Shown here: in pieces, positions 1 to 7,911 of the stretch
Layout of the letters: the number at the start of each line of letters is the position of its first letter
Numbering within the stretch: the stretch's first letter is position 1
Source: Halomicrobium sp. LC1Hm
GTDB taxonomy: Archaea > Halobacteriota > Halobacteria > Halobacteriales > Haloarculaceae
DNA: 64,000 nt
NCBI RefSeq assembly: GCF_009617995.1
Contig: NZ_CP044129.1
Location: forward strand, 1,178,001-1,242,000
Direction of reading: 5' to 3'
Notes under the pieces: model-generated
What the model was told of the DNA's origin: nothing
The model's input: the letters and a program-made list of their open reading frames with translations, nothing else
Database searches by the model: none
Position numbers and translations under genes: made by a program

Positions 1-398
1 CCGCCGTCGTCGTCAACAAGGCAGATCTCATCGAGCCCGACTACAAGGAGACCGTCGACGCACAACTGCGCGACTACGACGTCGATCCCGACGACGCCGT
101 GTTCATCAGCGCCGTCGAAGACCGCGGGCTGGATGCGCTCCGTGAGCGGATCTGGGAGGAACTTGGACTCATCCGGATCTACATGGACAAGCCCGGCCGG
201 GGCATCGACAAGGACGAGCCGCTGATCCTTCGGCGGGGCCAGACCGTCGAGGACGCCTGCGAGAAGCTCGGCGGCGACTTCGAGGAGCGCTTCCGCTTCG
301 CTCGCGTGAGTGGCCCCAGCGCCATGCACGAGGAACAGCAGGTCGGTCAGGACCACGAACTCGAAGACGAAGACGTGTTGCGGATCCTCACGGAGTGA
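1..398 (+). CDS. DRG-family GTPase, C-terminal part (5' truncated by window edge)
   Basis: The reading frame is open from base 3 and ends at 396-398, so only the C-terminal ~131 residues are present. An NKAD motif (guanine-specificity G4 element) lies near the visible start, followed by an ISA segment that fits the G5 region. The rest resembles a TGS domain: an IRIYMDKPG stretch, then a segment on covert-signal-like DFEERFRFARVSG. This arrangement is characteristic of the DRG/Obg-like translation-associated GTPases of archaea. The partner and exact role cannot be read from this fragment. The next gene starts 3 bases after the stop. Confidence 0.88.
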   Translation, partial: AVVVNKADLIEPDYKETVDAQLRDYDVDPDDAVFISAVEDRGLDALRERIWEELGLIRIYMDKPGRGIDKDEPLILRRGQTVEDACEKLGGDFEERFRFARVSGPSAMHEEQQVGQDHELEDEDVLRILTE

Positions 399-401
399 CG
401 G

Positions 402-836
402 ATGGACCGACGCCTCGGCGCGATCTGTCTGCTGGCAGTTCTCCCGTGGTCCGTGGCCGTGGCCGGGACCGTCACGTTTGTCTTCCCCTTCGCGCTGGTC
501 GACCCCAACACCGGCGCGATCACCACCATCGACGCCTACTACCTCCGCCAGACGACGGTGCTCCCGCCCTTCCTGCGGGCGTGGGGGATCGGTGTCGTCC
601 TCTATCTCGGTGCCGTCGCCAGCGCCCTCGCCGGGCGTGTGCTGGGCCGCGAGGACCGCCGCGTGACCGACGGGCTGCTCTTGCTCGCCGGACTGACCCA
701 GCTGTCGCTCGCACACGGCTTCGCTCGCCAGCCCGGCCGCTTCGCGATCCCGCTGGGGACGGTGCTGTGTGTCGCCGTCGTCTGGTGGTTCGACTGGGCG
801 ACGATCCGCGCCGGTGTCGGGCTGTCATCGGAGTGA
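402..836 (+). CDS. Small polytopic membrane protein, unknown function
   Basis: A 144-residue protein starts 3 bases after the stop of the GTPase gene, so the two are probably co-transcribed. About four hydrophobic helices are visible: residues ~5-28, ~55-72, ~85-100 and ~115-135. No catalytic motif is recognised. Its length and acidic loops fit the many haloarchaeal membrane proteins of unknown role. A longer frame overlaps it from 395, but that frame belongs to the downstream VOC gene and is unlikely to be coding here. Confidence 0.65.
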   Translation: MDRRLGAICLLAVLPWSVAVAGTVTFVFPFALVDPNTGAITTIDAYYLRQTTVLPPFLRAWGIGVVLYLGAVASALAGRVLGREDRRVTDGLLLLAGLTQLSLAHGFARQPGRFAIPLGTVLCVAVVWWFDWATIRAGVGLSSE

Positions 837-880
837 CGGCTGGCACTAGGCTTTTCGGCTCGCACCGTCTTCGTCCGCAC

Positions 881-1636
881 ATGGGACTGACCCTCGACCA
901 CACGATGATCCGTGTCGAAGATCTCGACGAATCGCTCGACTGGTACACCACACACCTCGGTTACGAGGAGAAGGGTCGCTGGGAGGCCGAGACGTTCACC
1001 AACGTCTTCCTCGGTCCCGAGGACGTACACGAGGACGGTGCCCTGCTCGAACTCACGTACAACCACGACGGGCGCACGTACGAGATGGGCGACGCCTGGG
1101 GCCACATCGCGGTCCGCGTCGAGGACGTGACCGAGGCCTACCACGAACTGATGGACGAGGGCGTCGACGACTATCGCCCGCCCGAGGAGAACCCCGGCTA
1201 CGCCTTCGTCAAAGACCCCGACGGCCACGAGATCGAGATCGTCGAACGCGACCACGGCGCACGCTACAGCCTCGATCACACGATGCTCCGCGTCGAGGAC
1301 GCCGACGCCGCGATCGGCTGGTACGCCCGGAAGCTGGGCTTCGAGCCCGCCGGGCGCTGGGAGGCCGACACCTTCGCGAACTACTTCATGGCCGACCCCG
1401 ACGCCGCCCAGGAGGCCATGACCGTCGAACTCACGTACAACTACGACGACGGGCGCACGTACGAGCTGGGCGACGCCTGGGGCCACATCGCCGCCCGCGC
1501 CGACGACCTCGAAGCGACCTGGGAGTCGCTGCTGACCCGCGAGGCCGAGGACTACCGCGATCCCGAGTCCTGTGACTACAACTACGCGTTCACGAAGGAC
1601 GCCGACGGTCACGAAGTCGAGATCGTCACGTCGTAA
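881..1636 (+). CDS. Tandem VOC-domain protein (glyoxalase/dioxygenase superfamily)
   Basis: A 251-residue protein made of two similar VOC modules. Each starts with a LDHTM-R-ED segment (about residues 4 and 129), runs through a LG/LGF-E--GRWE segment and a YELGDAWGHIA/YEMGDAWGHIA segment, and closes with KD-DGHE-EIV. The His and Glu residues at these positions are the usual metal ligands of glyoxalase I. The frame is open upstream to 395, but the ATG at 881 matches the start of the first module. A lactoylglutathione lyase-like or general metal-dependent VOC role is inferred; the substrate is unknown, and archaea generally lack glutathione. Confidence 0.85.
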   Translation: MGLTLDHTMIRVEDLDESLDWYTTHLGYEEKGRWEAETFTNVFLGPEDVHEDGALLELTYNHDGRTYEMGDAWGHIAVRVEDVTEAYHELMDEGVDDYRPPEENPGYAFVKDPDGHEIEIVERDHGARYSLDHTMLRVEDADAAIGWYARKLGFEPAGRWEADTFANYFMADPDAAQEAMTVELTYNYDDGRTYELGDAWGHIAARADDLEATWESLLTREAEDYRDPESCDYNYAFTKDADGHEVEIVTS

Positions 1637-1670
1637 GATTGTGCCGTCGCGTCGATCTCCGCTCCTTCTC

Positions 1671-2012
1671 TCAGGGAACGAGCGAGATCAGTGACTTCTT
1701 GAGGAGTGTTCGGCCTTCCTGGGTAAGCTCTCCCGTCGTCGTGCCGTTCAGTATCGTCGCTGGTGGGATCGTGTACAGCGCCCAGGGCATCAGGTACGAC
1801 GTGCTACTGAACGAAATTCCATCGAGATGCTTTTCGGTGAGTTCCGGCGTCGTCTGGTGGTACTTTCCGGCACTCGTTCCGATGCACATCACGGTGCAAT
1901 CGGTGGCACTGAACGGGTGCGTCTCGTGGGCCAGGACGACGACCGGACGCTGAGAGTGGGCGTCTGTCGGATTCTGTGCTCAACACACGTCTCCCGCCGA
2001 CAGCTTACTCAT
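1671..2012 (-). pseudogene. PemK/MazF-like toxin gene with a nonsense codon at codon 11
   Basis: Read on the minus strand from the ATG at 2012, the frame runs MSKLSAGDVC, then TGA (1980-1982), then continues open through QRPVVVLAHETHPF to the stop at 1671. GDV(x)W followed by RPVVVL and an S/H-HPF segment is the N-terminal signature of haloarchaeal PemK/MazF-like growth inhibitors. The TGA sits where the family normally has Trp, so TGG to TGA by one base change is the simplest explanation. A GTG at 1892 would give only a 73-residue C-terminal product. The start overlaps the stop of the winged-helix gene by 8 bp. Loss of the toxin is inferred; readthrough cannot be excluded. Confidence 0.72.
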
Positions 2013-2415
2013 TCACACCACGGTCGTCTTCGAGTTCCGCGAGCTCTGCTTCGAGTTCCTCGTCAGTACGATCCTCACCGATCCGGTGCGGGGGTGCCTC
2101 CGGTTGGGCGGTCGCGTCACGGTGGTGCCCGAACATCCGATCGGCCTGATCGAGGCTGGCGACGTACCGTCGCACATCGGCCCGCTCGCCGAGTGCGTGG
2201 TAGTATCCGTCGTCGGTCTTCCCGAGGTACCCCTCGTCGTAGAGACGCTTGAGCGTGGCCGTGGCGGTACCGCGGGGGATCTCCAGCGCTTCCGCGATCT
2301 CTCGTGGCGCATATCCCCATTCGGGGTTTCGATAGAGATGCGCTACGATGTCTGACTTCGTGGTTCCCGGCCGGAGGTCGATTTCGGTATCGTGATCTTC
2401 GAGGAATACAGGCAT
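2005..2415 (-). CDS. Winged-helix (MarR-like) regulator, probable partner of the PemK-like gene
   Basis: A 136-residue protein with a winged-helix domain at about residues 20-80: a helix-turn-helix of the EIAEALEIPRGTATATLKRL type, then a wing around DDGYYHAL. It has an acidic C-terminal tail. The frame is open upstream to 2601, but the ATG at 2415 is preferred because a TATA-like element lies ~30 bp upstream. The stop overlaps the start of the PemK-like frame at 2012. Haloarchaea commonly pair this regulator type with PemK-like proteins, so an antitoxin or autoregulator role is inferred. The regulator itself looks intact. Confidence 0.75.
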   Translation of the reverse strand: MPVFLEDHDTEIDLRPGTTKSDIVAHLYRNPEWGYAPREIAEALEIPRGTATATLKRLYDEGYLGKTDDGYYHALGERADVRRYVASLDQADRMFGHHRDATAQPEAPPHRIGEDRTDEELEAELAELEDDRGVNE

Positions 2416-2440
2416 CGTGTAATCGTATGTAATCGGTTGT

Positions 2441-2450
2441 ATCATAAAAT
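2441..2450 (-). promoter_or_regulatory. TATA-like element for the winged-helix gene
   Basis: On the minus strand this reads ATTTTATGAT, centred ~31 bp before the ATG at 2415. It is the only AT-rich box in the stretch and supports the internal start over the longer frame. Confidence 0.4.
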
Positions 2451-2604
2451 CGCTGGGGTCGATGTGCTGGACGGTTCGGCGTCCGCAGTCGCTCCACGAC
2501 CAACGGCTCCAATTGCGCGTCCACGCCTGCACGACGAAGAGACAATGCAAACGCTTCGATTCCGGGTCGGCGACATCGCTGGGTGTCCGCCTGTCTCGCA
2601 TCTC

Positions 2605-2688
2605 TCATCCTGTCGGCTGTCCATCTGTGACCGATTTTGCCACTCCGGGGTGGCGAATCCCCTCACGACGGTACAGCCAACAGTATCA
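2605..2688. mobile_element. MITE-like palindromic element, family A copy 1
   Basis: A 78-bp hairpin (2608-2685) is flanked by the 3-bp direct repeat TCA (2605-2607 and 2686-2688). The ends read as degenerate versions of TACTGCCGGCTGT and its inverse, and the centre contains CACTCCGGGGTG. It is the most diverged of five copies and lies in the 556-bp space between the winged-helix gene and the S-layer gene. It has the same internal orientation as copies 2 and 3. Confidence 0.75.
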
Positions 2689-2823
2689 CCAGGGGATCGA
2701 ATATCTCGAAACAGCGACGGGACCCACCGCGAGCAGCGCCGTCGCCCGTACAGCAATTCCGCCGATATCGCCCGCCACAGGCCGTGAGTATGTGTGTCAT
2801 CCCCGCATAAGTGACCACAAAGC

Positions 2824-2831
2824 ATTTATAA
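2824..2831 (+). promoter_or_regulatory. TATA box of the S-layer gene
   Basis: ATTTATAA is the best TATA-like box upstream of the S-layer gene. It implies a transcript start near 2850-2855 and a 5' leader of roughly 115-120 nt, unlike the many leaderless genes here. Long leaders are typical of highly expressed haloarchaeal surface-layer genes. I see no gene between 2416 and 2971 beyond this promoter and the MITE. Confidence 0.55.
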
Positions 2832-2971
2832 CACCCGAATAACGTTTTGAGTGTACCCCTACCCATGGTGTCAGTAGCGAGTATGCCGGTTCGGTCTGTA
2901 CGCGGTTCGCCACAAGAGCCGCGTCCGACAGGGAGAAAGCTGCTGGCTCCGATTGCAACAGACAACAAACT

Positions 2972-5962
2972 ATGACAGGAACTAACGACAAGGTTCGCAG
3001 CCTGTTCCTCTCTGCGCTGATGGTCATGTCCGTCGTCGCGATGGGCACGGCTTTCACCGCGGGAGCGGTTGCGGACGCTGGAAACAACGATACGTTCTCG
3101 ACAGCTTCGTTCGAGAACACCCCAAGTGAAGCACAGCTAGACGTATCCGATGATGCGTCAGACACACAGACACAGAACGTCGTAATCGACGGCGTTTACC
3201 TCTCTGGAGAGGATGACACTGAAGAGGTCACTATCGACTTCAGTGATGCGATCGATACTGACCTCGAACTGAACAACGAGCCGAGTACGGACGAGTCTGT
3301 CCACTCTACTACTGGCTCGCTCAACGCAGAATACACGGAAGTCAACGACGAGAGCGTCGTTATCGAACTTTCCTCCAGTGGTTCCGTTGATGACGCCCAG
3401 TTCACTACTCAGTTCGACTGGGACGTCACTGACGCCGACGCAGACAACGGTCTCGCTCACGAGATCTCAGCGACTGGCAGCAACAACGGCGAAGTCTCCG
3501 CCAGCCTCCAGTACAAGGCTGTCGGCGACTACACCGAATCGATCGCCCACGACGATGGAGACAAAGAAGTCTTCCGCGGCGAGACTGTTCAGCTTCAGTC
3601 TAACTCTGTCGGCGAGACGATTCGAGTCTACGAGATTGACGAGGATGACGATCTCGTCACGCCGCGTCGCGCCGTCGTCAACACCGGAGCAAACTCGGAT
3701 GTCATCAACTACGACACGTCTAACCTAGACGCGGGTCAGACGTACATCGTTGTCTTCGGTAGCAACGAGAACAACTACGGTGACGACGGCGTCGGTACTG
3801 GCGATAGCAACGTCGTCGCGATGACCGTGACTGAACTCGATCTGTCGGCTGAACTCGACAGCACGGATGTCGCAGCGGACGAGACCATCGACGTGTCTGC
3901 GTCCGCCAGTACGTTCAACGACGAGGTCACGGCAACGCTTCTCGACAGCAACGGTGACGTTGTCGAGAACGACGGCGAGGATGTCGCCGACACCGTCAGC
4001 TTCGACGGTTCCGGTGAGGCCTCGCTGAGTGTGCCGTCCGCAGACGACGCTGACTACAGCACTGGCTCGTACACCGTTGAAGTCGAACACACGGACACCG
4101 GTATCACGACCGAGACTGACACCGTCAACGTCACTGAAGCCGAAGACGGCGACGTCTCCTTCGCTGACGATAGCGTCTTCACCGACGAAGCCGGTGACAT
4201 CGCGAACGTCACGGTCGAGATGTCCAACACGAACGAAGCGACGGTCACTATCGGTAACAAAGATCAGGGATACTACATCGTCTACCAGGTCACCGACGAC
4301 AGTGGTGACGGTCAGGTCTCCCTCGAATTCAACAGCTACACCGCAGGCCGTCTCAACTCTGAATCTGATGTCGTCTCGGTCGCCAACGGCGACGACGATA
4401 TCGAATTCATCGAGCAGGGCGGCGACTTCACCGACACCGACGAGGCTGTCGGCTCCGACACTCTCGACCCGACGGAGTACGAGATGAACGCTTCCGTTGG
4501 CCACGTCGAGATGACCAGCGATGACTACACCGACGCTGACGCGTTCGGGACGCTCTCGCTGCAGCCGCGCTCGACCGAGAACATGCAGACGTGGGTCGCG
4601 CCGAAGGGCGCTGACCTCGATGAGTACTCCGATGACGTAGGTAACCTCTACGACGACATCGGCTCGTCGATCACTGAATCCGGTGCAGCCGCCTACGACG
4701 ATGGGGACAGCCCCGACGGTGACATCATCGTCCTTCAGCTCGAAGCTAGCGGTCTCCACGGTGCTGTGGAGAACGCAGAAGATGGGCTGCAGGGTCTCGT
4801 CACCGAAGACGAAGACAGTGCCGATGATATCGAGCTTGCGATTGAGCAGACCAACGAGGAAGCCAACCGCAGCCCGAAGACGCTCGACTTCGATGACAAC
4901 GGTGGAATTTCGGTCATCGAGGATGGCGAGAACGACTCGTACTTCATCGCAGTGGAAACGTCGAACCTCGATCAGCCGCCTGAGCGCGATCTCGAGCAGG
5001 GCGACAACTTCGAGGCGACGTTCTCCATCGAAGAGGACAACGTCCTCAACACGCTCGACGATGACGAGTCCGAAGAGGTCACTAGCGAGTTCGAACTGGT
5101 CGAACCAGACACTGAACTCGTCACGAACACTGAAGACGACCTCATCCTGATCGAGTCCGCGTCCGGTCAGACCGTCTCCGGTCAGACCAACTACGCGCCT
5201 GGCACCGACCTCACGGTTCGGGTCAAGTCCAGCGACAGCGCGAGTCCGTTCGGGGTCCGACCCGAGGCAACCGTCCAGACGGACGGTACCTTCACGACGG
5301 AAGGCGCTGACTTCAGCGACGTCTCGCCCGGGACCAACCTGACGCTGCAGACGCGTCGCGGTGGCTCCCCGATCGGTGACGAGTACGACGGTCGCATCGG
5401 CGAAGTCCCGACTGCCTCCGTCAGCATCAGCAACCAGACCACCGACGGCTCCACCGTGACGGTCGACTCGGTTACGACCGAGAACGGTGGCTTCGTCGCG
5501 ATCCACCTCAACAACGCCAGCGGTGAGGTCATCGGCAACTCCGAGTACCTCGACTCTGGCACCCAGCAGGACGTCGAGATCAGCCTCGACTCCGCTCTGG
5601 ACGAGAACGCGACGGTCGTCGCGATGCCCCACCAGGACACCAACGACAACGAAGAGTACGACTTCGGCGATGGTGATGGTGCGGACGGTCCGTACACCGA
5701 GAACGGCTCGGCAGTGACGGACAGCGCGACGGTCACGATCCAGACCACCGAGGAAACGGACACGCCGACGCCTGAGCCGGAAACGGACACGCCGACGCCT
5801 GAGCCGGAAACGGACACGCCGACTCCGGACGAGGGTGACGACACGCCGACTGACGACGGCGGCGACGAGACCACCACCGGCGACGGTGCTGGCTTCGGCG
5901 CAGTCGTCGCACTCGTCGGCCTCCTCGCTGCTGCGCTGCTCGCGACGCGGCGCAACAACTGA
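2972..5962 (+). CDS. csg: S-layer glycoprotein with CTERM-type C-terminal anchor
   Basis: A 996-residue secreted protein forming the cell-surface lattice. Residues ~6-34 form a Sec signal peptide (KVRSLFLSALMVMSVVAMGT then AGAVA). The body is Asp/Glu/Ser/Thr-rich with repeated Ig-like beta segments and many N-x-S/T sequons. Near the C-terminus is a Thr/Pro-rich stalk (TPTPEPETD repeats, residues ~930-955). It ends in a hydrophobic helix and RRNN, the tripartite CTERM signal. The motif before the helix is AGFG instead of the usual PGF. The next gene is archaeosortase A, which processes such tails. Base composition is less GC-rich than neighbouring genes. Confidence 0.92.
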   Translation: MTGTNDKVRSLFLSALMVMSVVAMGTAFTAGAVADAGNNDTFSTASFENTPSEAQLDVSDDASDTQTQNVVIDGVYLSGEDDTEEVTIDFSDAIDTDLELNNEPSTDESVHSTTGSLNAEYTEVNDESVVIELSSSGSVDDAQFTTQFDWDVTDADADNGLAHEISATGSNNGEVSASLQYKAVGDYTESIAHDDGDKEVFRGETVQLQSNSVGETIRVYEIDEDDDLVTPRRAVVNTGANSDVINYDTSNLDAGQTYIVVFGSNENNYGDDGVGTGDSNVVAMTVTELDLSAELDSTDVAADETIDVSASASTFNDEVTATLLDSNGDVVENDGEDVADTVSFDGSGEASLSVPSADDADYSTGSYTVEVEHTDTGITTETDTVNVTEAEDGDVSFADDSVFTDEAGDIANVTVEMSNTNEATVTIGNKDQGYYIVYQVTDDSGDGQVSLEFNSYTAGRLNSESDVVSVANGDDDIEFIEQGGDFTDTDEAVGSDTLDPTEYEMNASVGHVEMTSDDYTDADAFGTLSLQPRSTENMQTWVAPKGADLDEYSDDVGNLYDDIGSSITESGAAAYDDGDSPDGDIIVLQLEASGLHGAVENAEDGLQGLVTEDEDSADDIELAIEQTNEEANRSPKTLDFDDNGGISVIEDGENDSYFIAVETSNLDQPPERDLEQGDNFEATFSIEEDNVLNTLDDDESEEVTSEFELVEPDTELVTNTEDDLILIESASGQTVSGQTNYAPGTDLTVRVKSSDSASPFGVRPEATVQTDGTFTTEGADFSDVSPGTNLTLQTRRGGSPIGDEYDGRIGEVPTASVSISNQTTDGSTVTVDSVTTENGGFVAIHLNNASGEVIGNSEYLDSGTQQDVEISLDSALDENATVVAMPHQDTNDNEEYDFGDGDGADGPYTENGSAVTDSATVTIQTTEETDTPTPEPETDTPTPEPETDTPTPDEGDDTPTDDGGDETTTGDGAGFGAVVALVGLLAAALLATRRNN
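5753..5825 (+). repeat. 27-bp tandem coding repeat in the S-layer stalk
   Basis: Two perfect 27-bp units (5753-5779 and 5780-5806) and a 17-bp partial third unit encode ETDTPTPEP repeats. This is the O-glycosylated-type linker before the membrane anchor and a likely site of slippage-driven length change. Confidence 0.85.
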
Positions 5963-5974
5963 GGACACTAACTA

Positions 5975-5991
5975 ACCGGACTTCGTCCGGT
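5975..5991 (+). terminator. Hairpin after the S-layer gene
   Basis: ACCGGAC-TTC-GTCCGGT is a perfect 7-bp stem with a 3-nt loop, 13 bp after the stop codon. A short T run (GATTTTTC, ~6003-6010) follows. It probably ends or stabilises the abundant S-layer transcript before artA. Confidence 0.6.
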
Positions 5992-6088
5992 CCCTGATTC
6001 GCGATTTTTCTTCGGACGCTACTTCGATAGTGCCGACAGCGGACACAACGGCAAAGCATATACCCGCGATTGCGTAACGTAGCAACAC

Positions 6089-7063
6089 ATGGTCGGTGCC
6101 GCCCCGCTTACGTCGGTCGTTGGCGACCCGCTCGCCGTCGCACGGCCGCTCTCGTGGCTGCTCGTGATCAGCTTTCTCGCGACGGGCGTCCTCGCTGCCC
6201 ACACGGACGCACGCGAGCGAGCCCGACAGCTCGGTGCTCTCACCTGGGGAGTCTTCGGACTCTTCTGGCTCGTTCTGGTGCCCCACTTCGTCCTCGTCCA
6301 GAAGAGTATCGTCGAGGGGATCGGCAGTATCGCTGCCGTCCCACTGTCGCTGTACGTCGGCTACCTCCTCTGGAACGGCCGCGACTCGCTGTTCACTCTC
6401 TCGAAGGCGATCGGGTACATGGGGCTGCTGTATCTGCCCTTCACCTATCTCCCGCTACTGGAGTCGAACCCGCTTCGCAAGTGGATGATCGAGGTCGTCG
6501 CCGCACAGACGGGAACACTCCTCTCGCTGATCGGCGTCGAACCCGAACTCGTGCGAGGGACCAGCGTCCTGAGCGAGGTTCCGTCCTCGGACTACAGCTA
6601 TCTGAGCACGTTCTACTTCCCGGGCAACGAGCGACCGATCACCTACACGATCATCGTCGCCTGTACGGGCGTGGGGAGCATCTCGATTCTCGCCGGTGCG
6701 ATCCTCGCCGTCGAGGCTCCGCTGGGTCGGAAGGCCCGCGCGCTGGCGGTCTCCGTGCCGGTGATCTACGGCCTGAACCTGGTCCGGAACGTGTTCATCG
6801 CGACGATGTTCGGCCAGCAGCGAATGCAGTGGTTCGTGGGCACGATCACCGGGCTCTTTGGAACGGCCGACGAGCAGATGGTGTCGTACTACATCGCCGA
6901 CCGCCTGCTCGCGCAGTTCGGTTCGGTGATCGCGCTCGTGGGCATCACGTGGCTGGTGGTGAAGGTGCTGCCGGAGATCCTCTCGCTCGTCGACGACGTG
7001 GCGTATCTCGTGACCGGGACGGAGTACGACCTCCGGGAAGAACTGACGGCCGAGCGTGACTAG
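6089..7063 (+). CDS. artA: Archaeosortase A
   Basis: A 324-residue polytopic membrane protease/transpeptidase that cleaves PGF-CTERM proteins and links them to a lipid anchor. The catalytic Cys is Cys192 in VACTGVGS. Arg233 (LNLVRN) and Arg272 (ADRLLAQF) follow with spacings of 41 and 39 residues, which equal the spacings I recall for the C-R-R triad in the Haloferax enzyme. About eight membrane helices are visible. The gene sits directly after its likely main substrate, the S-layer gene, with its own start ~125 bp downstream. Its TAG stop shares a CTAG palindrome with the convergent dph5 stop. Confidence 0.93.
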   Translation: MVGAAPLTSVVGDPLAVARPLSWLLVISFLATGVLAAHTDARERARQLGALTWGVFGLFWLVLVPHFVLVQKSIVEGIGSIAAVPLSLYVGYLLWNGRDSLFTLSKAIGYMGLLYLPFTYLPLLESNPLRKWMIEVVAAQTGTLLSLIGVEPELVRGTSVLSEVPSSDYSYLSTFYFPGNERPITYTIIVACTGVGSISILAGAILAVEAPLGRKARALAVSVPVIYGLNLVRNVFIATMFGQQRMQWFVGTITGLFGTADEQMVSYYIADRLLAQFGSVIALVGITWLVVKVLPEILSLVDDVAYLVTGTEYDLREELTAERD

Positions 7064-7836
7064 CCGTCCAGCGGCGCGTCGGCGAGCGTCGTGAGGGCGT
7101 CGCGTTCCATCTCGTGGAGGTCGGCGGGGACGACCAGGAGGTGTAGCGGGCCGCCGTAGTCCCCGTCGGCGAGTGCGTCGAGGCTGTCTGCTTCGACGAC
7201 CGGGTTCGCACTGCCCGCTCGTGCGACGACGACGCCGAGCGTGTCGAGGTGATCTGCGAGCAGGCCGGCGGCGTGGTCTGCGGTCATGAACTCCTGTTCG
7301 CCCTCCCAGTGGGGGTCGTCGACTTTGATGTCCAGGTAGACGAGGGTGTGGAGGCCTCGCTCTTGGTTCGCCGTGATCGTCTCGACGACGCTGTCGGGGA
7401 CGCCGTCGCCGCCGTGGGCGTCTTCGAAGGGGAGCGTCGTCGCCTTCCCGAAGCGGTAGTTCTGGAGCCCGGTCAGTGAACTCGCGGCCGTCTGTGCGGT
7501 CGTCCCGTGGATCACTCGCGTGTGGATGCCACGCTCTTCGGCCCGCAGGCGGAGGTCGACGTGTGTCGTCGAGACCATCGTGTCGCCCGCCGTCACGAAG
7601 GCGACGTCGCCGTCTTCGGCGGCATCGAGGAGTTTGTCGGGGGTCTGCTCGACGGCTGCGCGATCGAGCACTTCGACGTCGATGTCGTGGTAGTACTCCA
7701 GTTTCTGGATCGTTGTGCCGATCAACTTGCTCGTGTAGAACTCGGCGTAGATGTCGGTCGCAGTCTGGAGGGCCTCTTTCCCTTCGACCGTGATCGAGCG
7801 CTCGTCGTAGAGTCCGAGACCGACGAATGTGAGCAT
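7060..7836 (-). CDS. dph5: Diphthine synthase
   Basis: A 258-residue SAM-dependent methyltransferase of the tetrapyrrole-methylase fold that methylates the diphthamide precursor on elongation factor 2. The start MLTFVGLGLYDERSIT is the standard N-terminus, with the first SAM loop at GLGLYD. A second conserved segment is GDVAFVTAGDTMVSTTH (residues ~85-101). HGTTAQTAAS and NYRFGKATTLPF are further family segments. The frame is open far upstream, but the ATG at 7836 gives the family length. It is convergent with artA and shares the 4-bp CTAG stop overlap. Confidence 0.95.
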   Translation of the reverse strand: MLTFVGLGLYDERSITVEGKEALQTATDIYAEFYTSKLIGTTIQKLEYYHDIDVEVLDRAAVEQTPDKLLDAAEDGDVAFVTAGDTMVSTTHVDLRLRAEERGIHTRVIHGTTAQTAASSLTGLQNYRFGKATTLPFEDAHGGDGVPDSVVETITANQERGLHTLVYLDIKVDDPHWEGEQEFMTADHAAGLLADHLDTLGVVVARAGSANPVVEADSLDALADGDYGGPLHLLVVPADLHEMERDALTTLADAPLDG

Positions 7837-7911
7837 ACCCTGTGTCGGCGTCGCCGGCCAATAAAGGGCGCGAAGCGTCAGGCTTACCGCCCACGGGTGG
7901 CCAGTGGCGAT

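Noticed and set aside
1639..1953. A plus-strand frame over the PemK-like gene
   Set aside because: The minus strand has clear family sequence and an operon overlap; the plus frame has none.
1980..1982. TGA as a selenocysteine or pyrrolysine-type recoded codon
   Set aside because: Trp is expected at this place in the family, haloarchaea are not known for selenocysteine, and pyrrolysine uses TAG. A simple TGG to TGA change is more likely.
2605..2688. Reading the palindromic repeats simply as transcription terminators
   Set aside because: Conserved sequence across unrelated loci, fixed ends, two orientations and TNA duplications indicate mobile origin; copies 1 and 4 are not directly behind a gene. 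A secondary terminator effect remains possible.
5753..5825. A CRISPR-like repeat array
   Set aside because: The units are in-frame, adjacent without spacers, and encode a Thr/Pro-rich linker.
3725..5968. A 747-residue open frame antisense to the S-layer gene
   Set aside because: It is an Arg/Val-rich mirror of a highly acidic coding region and has no recognisable domain. The plus-strand protein has a full signal peptide and anchor.
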